Shown: positions 60,272-64,000 of the stretch, piece by piece
Layout of the letters: every line of letters starts with the position of its first letter
How positions within the stretch are numbered: position 1 is the first letter of the stretch
Source of the DNA: Tersicoccus phoenicis
GTDB lineage: Bacteria > Actinomycetota > Actinomycetes > Actinomycetales > Micrococcaceae
Length of the DNA: 64,000 nt
Assembly (NCBI RefSeq): GCF_001968835.1
Contig: NZ_MRDE01000072.1
Span: 184,708-248,707 of the forward strand
Direction of reading: 5' to 3'
Made by a program: the position numbers and the translations under genes
The notes under the pieces: model-generated
The model's database searches: none
What the model saw: only the letters and a program-made list of their open reading frames with translations
What the model was told of the DNA's origin: nothing

Positions 60272-61222
60272 ATGAGCCTGCAGGGCAAGACCGCCATCGT
60301 CACCGGCTCGGGCCAGGGCCTGGGCCTCGCCTATGCCGCCGAGCTCGCCCGCCAGGGCGCCAACGTCGTGATCAACGACGTGCATCAGGACGTGGCCGAC
60401 GCAGCCGTCGCGACCATCACCGGTGCCGGTGGCAGCGCCGTCGCCGTCGTCGCCCCGGTCGGCAGCACCGAGACGGCGCGCCAGCTCGTGCGCACCGCCG
60501 TCGACACCTTCGGCGGCCTCGACATCCTCGTCACCAACGCCGGCGTGCTGCGCGACAAGTCAATCCTGAAAATGACCGACGAGGACTTCGACATCGTCAT
60601 CGACGTGCACCTGCGCGGCACCTTTACCTGCGTCCGGGAGGCATACGCCTACTTCAAGGAGCACGCCGTGGGCGGCCGGATCATCACGATCGGCTCCCCG
60701 ACCGGTCAGTACGGCAACTTCGGGCAGACCAACTACGCCGCAGCGAAGGCCGGCATCGTCGGCATGGTGCGCACCTGGGCCCTGGAGATGAAGAAGGCCG
60801 GCGTCACCGCCAACGCCATCATCCCCGTCGCCGCCACCGCCATGACCAAGACCGTGCCGTACTTCGCCGCCGCCGTCGAGGCCGACGAGCGCGGTGAGGC
60901 CATGCCGTCCTTCTTCCGCCACGACCTCGGCTTCGGTACCGCGGACGATGTGGCCGGACTGGTCGCGTACCTCGCCTCCGACGAGGCCGCGACCATCACC
61001 GGCCAGGCCATCGGTTCCGGTGGGGACCGACTGCAGATCTTCTCCCACCCGACGGCGGTCATCACCGAGTACCGGGAGGGCGGCTGGACGTACGACGCGC
61101 TGCGCGAACAGTTCCCCACGATCGCCGAGGGGAACCTCGCCACGGTCGGCGAGACGCTACCGCCACTGCCGCAGGACCTGAAGCCGACGCAGAACCTGAA
61201 GCAGACGGGGGGCGCCAAGTGA
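60272..61222 (+). CDS. SDR dehydrogenase, beta-hydroxyacyl-CoA type
   Basis: 316 residues. Rossmann motif VTGSGQGLGLAYAAELARQG, then INDV, NAGVLRDKSILKMTDED and catalytic Ser/Tyr/Lys in ITIGSPTGQYGNFGQTNYAAAKAG. The GLAYA and RDKS features resemble the hydroxyacyl-CoA dehydrogenase half of multifunctional enzyme 2 and of CouN-type enzymes. CGGAGG precedes the ATG at 60272. The C-terminal 60 residues form an extra tail. Overlaps the amidohydrolase gene by 4 bases (GTGA). Likely oxidises a beta-hydroxyacyl-CoA to the beta-keto form. Confidence 0.82.
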   Translation: MSLQGKTAIVTGSGQGLGLAYAAELARQGANVVINDVHQDVADAAVATITGAGGSAVAVVAPVGSTETARQLVRTAVDTFGGLDILVTNAGVLRDKSILKMTDEDFDIVIDVHLRGTFTCVREAYAYFKEHAVGGRIITIGSPTGQYGNFGQTNYAAAKAGIVGMVRTWALEMKKAGVTANAIIPVAATAMTKTVPYFAAAVEADERGEAMPSFFRHDLGFGTADDVAGLVAYLASDEAATITGQAIGSGGDRLQIFSHPTAVITEYREGGWTYDALREQFPTIAEGNLATVGETLPPLPQDLKPTQNLKQTGGAK

Positions 61223-62151
61223 GCGCGCAGAGCACCGCGCCGGTCCGATACGAACTCGGCGTCGATCCGGACGCGGTGACCGCCATCGACATGCACGTGC
61301 ACGTCGAGGTCGACGACCACGGACACGCGTCCCTACCGGCGGCGCTCACCGAGGCCTCCAGCGCGTACTTCAACGCCGAGGACCGCAGCCCCGACATCGA
61401 CACCATCGCCGCCCGCTACCGCGAGTGGGGCATGGCCGCCGTCGTCTTCACCGTCGACGCCCGCACCGCCTTGAAGCACGAGCCGAACAGTGTGGAGGAC
61501 CTCGTCGCCGGCGCCGCCCGGAACAACGACGTGCTGATCCCGTTCGGCAGCGTCGACCCACGCACCGGCGCGGAGGCGATCGCCCGCGCCGAATACCTGG
61601 CCGGCGAACTCGGCGTCCGTGGCTTCAAGTTCCATCCCAGTCTGCAGGGCTTCGACCCGTCGGACCCGCAGTTCCACGCCCTGTGGGCGGCGCTCGAGCG
61701 GATCGGTCTGCCGTGCATCTTCCACACCGGCCAGAACGGCATGGGCGCCGGCCTGCCGGGCGGGGGCGGCATCAAGCTGGCCTACTCGAACCCGCTGCTG
61801 CTCGACGCGGTCGCGGCGGACTTCCCGGCCCTGCCGGTGATCATGGCACACCCCTCGGTGCCGTGGCAGGAGGAGGCGAACTCGATCGCCACCCACAAGG
61901 CCAACGTGTACATCGACCTCTCCGGCTGGTCCCCGAAGTACTTCCCCGAGTCGCTCGTCAAGGCAGCCAACGGGATCCTGCAGGACAAGGTGCTGTTCGG
62001 AACGGACTACCCGCTGATCACACCGCAGAAGTGGCTCGGCGCGTTCGAACAGCAGTCCTTCTCCGACGAGGTACGCCCGAAGATCCTCAAGAACAACGCC
62101 GTGCGGCTGCTGGGGCTGACCTCCGGCAGGAGTGCCGCGGCCGGCGCGTGA
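61219..62151 (+). CDS. Amidohydrolase-superfamily hydrolase (CouO/ACMSD-like)
   Basis: 310 residues of the metal-dependent TIM-barrel family 2 fold. Metal and catalytic positions: IDMHVHVE near residue 18, GFKFHPSLQG, the His in IFHTGQNG, VIMAHPSVPW and the Asp in LFGTDYPLITP. GTG at 61219. Known relatives decarboxylate aromatic acids or, in the coumarate (CouO) type, hydrolyse beta-ketoacyl-CoA esters with release of an aromatic acid and acetyl-CoA. With a hydroxyacyl-CoA-type SDR, acyl-CoA dehydrogenase and MaoC hydratase around it, the second role fits best. Confidence 0.78.
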   Translation: MSAQSTAPVRYELGVDPDAVTAIDMHVHVEVDDHGHASLPAALTEASSAYFNAEDRSPDIDTIAARYREWGMAAVVFTVDARTALKHEPNSVEDLVAGAARNNDVLIPFGSVDPRTGAEAIARAEYLAGELGVRGFKFHPSLQGFDPSDPQFHALWAALERIGLPCIFHTGQNGMGAGLPGGGGIKLAYSNPLLLDAVAADFPALPVIMAHPSVPWQEEANSIATHKANVYIDLSGWSPKYFPESLVKAANGILQDKVLFGTDYPLITPQKWLGAFEQQSFSDEVRPKILKNNAVRLLGLTSGRSAAAGA

Positions 62152-62164
62152 GGAGGCGACGACC

Positions 62165-63349
62165 ATGACGGAACGCCTCTACGCGGCGTGCGACCCGTAC
62201 GACCACGAATCACTGCTGACCGACGCCGAGCGGGATGTCCTGTGGGGACTGCGGCGGGTCCTCGACGAGCAGGCGCACCCGCTGCTCGCCGAGTACTGGG
62301 ACCGGGCGGAGTTCCCCACCCAGCTGATGGCCCCGCTGCACGAGTTGGACCTGATGGCACCGCACTCCCTGACCGCCAGCGGGGTGGAGCCGCGCGGCCT
62401 CTACCACGCGTTCCGCGTTTTCGAACTGGCCCGCACGGATGCTTCCCTGGCCACCTACTACACCGGTCAGGCAGGCCTCTTCCGCACCGCGGTCCGGGAG
62501 GGCGGCTCCCCCGAGCAGGTCGCCCGCTGGGACCGGGAGATCACCAGCTGGCGGATGCGCGGCGTCTTCGCGCTCACCGAGCCGGACCACGGGTCCGACG
62601 TCGCCGGCGGACTGACGACGACGGCGACCCGCACCGGAGACACCTGGGTACTCAACGGGGCCAAGCGCTGGATCGGCACCGCAACCTTCTCCGAGTACCT
62701 GGCCGTGTTCGCCCGCGACACTGCGGACCAGCAGGTCAAGGGCTTCCTCGTGCGCACCGACGCCCCGGGCGTACACCTGGACGTCATCGCCAACAAGGCC
62801 GCCCTGCGGATGGTGCAGAACGCCCACATCACCCTCACCGACGTGACCGTGGCCGAAGAGTTCCGGCTGCAGCGCTGCACCTCCTTCAAGGACGTCGCCC
62901 GGATGCTGCGCCGGATGCGGTCCGACGTCGCGTGGATCGCGGCCGGCGTGCAGGCGGGAGCCTACGAGGCGGCCCTGCGGTACACGACCGAGCGGACCCA
63001 GTTCGGCTGGCCCATCGCCGGCTTCCAACTGGTGCAGGAGAAGCTGGCGCGGATCCTGGGCAACATCACCGGATGCCTCGGCCTGCTCACCCGTCTGTCC
63101 GTGCAGCAGGACGCGGGCGTCTACCGCGACGAGGACTCGGCCCTGGCCAAGTCCTGGTGCGCCGCGCGGATGCGCGAGTCCGTGGCGCTGGCCCGGGAGG
63201 TCTGCGGCGGCAACGGCATCACGCTGGACACCGACGTCGCCCGGTTCTTCGCCGACGCGGAGGCCGTCTACTCCTACGAGGGCACCCACGAGATCAACTC
63301 CCTGATCGTCGGCCGGGCCATCACCGGGCTGAGCGCCTTCACCCACTGA
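62165..63349 (+). CDS. Acyl-CoA dehydrogenase, phenylpropanoyl-CoA-type candidate
   Basis: 394 residues. Seen: FALTEPDHGSDVAGG, LNGAKRWIGTATFSEYLAVF, YTTERTQFGWPIAGFQLVQE, REVCGGNGITLDTDVARFFA and the C-terminal YSYEGTHEINSLIVGRAITG, carrying the probable catalytic Glu. The final block resembles glutaryl-CoA dehydrogenases and the acyl-CoA dehydrogenase at 2598. GAGGAGG precedes the ATG at 62165, 14 bases after the amidohydrolase. In the cluster it would insert the double bond into a phenylpropanoyl-CoA side chain. Confidence 0.88.
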   Translation: MTERLYAACDPYDHESLLTDAERDVLWGLRRVLDEQAHPLLAEYWDRAEFPTQLMAPLHELDLMAPHSLTASGVEPRGLYHAFRVFELARTDASLATYYTGQAGLFRTAVREGGSPEQVARWDREITSWRMRGVFALTEPDHGSDVAGGLTTTATRTGDTWVLNGAKRWIGTATFSEYLAVFARDTADQQVKGFLVRTDAPGVHLDVIANKAALRMVQNAHITLTDVTVAEEFRLQRCTSFKDVARMLRRMRSDVAWIAAGVQAGAYEAALRYTTERTQFGWPIAGFQLVQEKLARILGNITGCLGLLTRLSVQQDAGVYRDEDSALAKSWCAARMRESVALAREVCGGNGITLDTDVARFFADAEAVYSYEGTHEINSLIVGRAITGLSAFTH

Positions 63350-63397
63350 CCACCCGGCACCCTGACATCCCGACACCCTGGTTCGAGAGGACATCCC

Positions 63398-63853
63398 ATG
63401 ACGACGATGTACACGTTCGACGAGCTGCCGTCCCTGGTCGGCACCGCGGTTGGGCCCGGCCCCTGGCGCACCATCACCCAGGAACAGGTCAACACGTTCG
63501 CCGACGCCGCCGACGACCACCAGTGGATCCATGTCGACCCGGAGCGGGCGAAGGACGGCCCGTTCGGTGGCCCCATCGCCCACGGCTTCCTGACGCTCTC
63601 CCTGCTGATCCCGCTGTGGGGCGAGTTGATGGACGTGGCCGACGTGAAGACGAAGGTCAACTACGGCCTGAACCGCGTGCGCTTCACCGCCCCCGTCCCG
63701 GTCGGCGCCCGGATCCGGATGAGCTCGACCATCGCCGCCGTCGAGGAGGTCAAGGGCGACGGCGTGCAGCTGACCGTCGACCAGACGATCGAGGTCGAGG
63801 GCAGCGACCGTCCCGCGGTGGTCGCGACCTTCCTGGCCAGGTTCTACCGCTAG
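63398..63853 (+). CDS. MaoC-family enoyl-CoA hydratase
   Basis: 151-residue hot-dog-fold hydratase of the hydratase 2 type. The catalytic region is FADAADDHQWIHVDPERAKD followed by GPIAHGFLTLSLL, in which the Asp and His match the active dyad. MTTMYTFDELPSLVG begins the protein. ATG at 63398, 48 bases after the acyl-CoA dehydrogenase. In this cluster it would hydrate the enoyl-CoA (cinnamoyl-type) to the beta-hydroxyacyl-CoA used by the SDR. Confidence 0.88.
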   Translation: MTTMYTFDELPSLVGTAVGPGPWRTITQEQVNTFADAADDHQWIHVDPERAKDGPFGGPIAHGFLTLSLLIPLWGELMDVADVKTKVNYGLNRVRFTAPVPVGARIRMSSTIAAVEEVKGDGVQLTVDQTIEVEGSDRPAVVATFLARFYR

Positions 63854-63905
63854 ATGACCTATTCCAAGGGGTCGGGTACGGCGTGGCGACGTGCCATGAG
63901 ATAGG

Positions 63906-63983
63906 GAGGGTGTCCAAGATCGGCGTTGCTACCCCATTCGTCGAACTGGGAGGTTCGTCATGGACGCCGATCTGGACACCCTC
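63906..63983 (+). repeat. Long inverted repeat over the transposase start
   Basis: GAGGGTGTCCAAGATCGGCGT (63906-63926, 21 bases) and ACGCCGATCTGGACACCCTC (63964-63983) are complementary over 20 bases with one bulged A, across a 37-base loop. The second arm begins just after the start codon at 63960, and the ribosome site (GGGAGG, 63948-63953) is in the loop. A long transcript reading in from outside would fold this hairpin and hide the start. Confidence 0.75.
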
Positions 63984-64000
63984 GTAACCGAACTGTATGT
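63960..64000 (+). CDS. Start of a probable transposase (cut by the window edge)
   Basis: Fourteen residues are visible (MDADLDTLVTELYV), resembling the opening of IS982-type transposases of actinomycetes, which begin with a Leu-Asp-Thr-Leu block followed by a conserved LY. GGGAGG lies 6 bases before the ATG at 63960. The rest is outside the window, so the family is tentative. Confidence 0.5.
   Translation, partial: MDADLDTLVTELY

Larger units (their letters stand above)
63854..64000 (+). mobile_element. Left part of a probable insertion sequence
   Basis: The DNA after the MaoC stop changes in composition and leads to a transposase-like start at 63960. The exact left end is unclear; it may lie close to 63890-63910, near the start of the long inverted repeat. 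No target duplication can be seen because the other end is missing. Confidence 0.45.

Overview
The window is chromosomal DNA of a high-GC Gram-positive bacterium, most likely an actinomycete. The GC content is near 70 percent. Many genes start with GTG or have start codons directly behind a -10 box with no leader. A tRNA-Glu-Asp-Phe operon, an NsrR-type Rrf2 regulator and a maleylpyruvate isomerase of the mycothiol-dependent (MDMPI) type all fit that group. I cannot name the genus. About 64 protein genes and three tRNAs fill it densely, and no stretch over 300 bases lacks a gene.

Layout. 1-2.4 kb: the end of a Stealth-family sugar-phosphate transferase and a cAMP-phosphodiesterase-like enzyme. 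2.6-11.1 kb: CoA-thioester catabolism, with an acyl-CoA dehydrogenase divergent from an acyl-CoA synthetase plus MarR regulator, then a tightly overlapping valine-catabolism operon (mmsA, 3-hydroxyisobutyryl-CoA hydrolase, mmsB, enoyl-CoA hydratase). 11.2-12.9 kb: exonuclease III and an unknown protein. 12.9-19.5 kb: an oligosaccharide locus with a LacI regulator, binding protein, two permeases and a divergent GH13 alpha-glucosidase; the ATPase is missing. 19.6-22.3 kb: hmp/nsrR nitric oxide defence, Asp23 and the tRNAs. 22.5-28.3 kb: a metallopeptidase, a TetR-controlled ABC exporter, a universal stress protein and a purine permease. 28.4-33.2 kb: a ketone-body operon (transporter, SDR dehydrogenase, CoA-transferase A and B) with a divergent LysR gene.

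33.2-36 kb holds two toxin-antitoxin pairs (VapBC and a MazF/PemK toxin with an unfamiliar partner) around a spermidine-synthase-like gene and a thiamine-binding protein. 36-46.6 kb is central metabolism and envelope genes: pta-ackA, GH15, GDPD, two DUF4383 paralogues, DUF445, an SDR and an EcsC-like protein. 46.8-53.3 kb is a complete 3-hydroxybenzoate/gentisate pathway with transporter and IclR regulator. 53.3-59.5 kb holds an esterase, a PRISE-like reductase, metB and cbs, and a processive GT2 synthase with a small membrane partner. 59.7-63.9 kb is a MarR-controlled cluster (SDR, amidohydrolase, acyl-CoA dehydrogenase, MaoC hydratase) that looks like beta-oxidative side-chain shortening of a phenylpropanoid. 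The right edge enters a probable insertion sequence.

How it fits together. The most interesting link is between the last cluster and the gentisate cluster. Side-chain removal from a meta-hydroxylated phenylpropanoid would give 3-hydroxybenzoate, which the gentisate genes take to fumarate and pyruvate. Several regulators sit beside clear palindromic operators: the MarR-acs site, LacI, NsrR, TetR, VapB, the MazF-partner site, a GenR-like pair and the second MarR site. These sites are read directly from the sequence; their assignment to regulators is inference from position and family.
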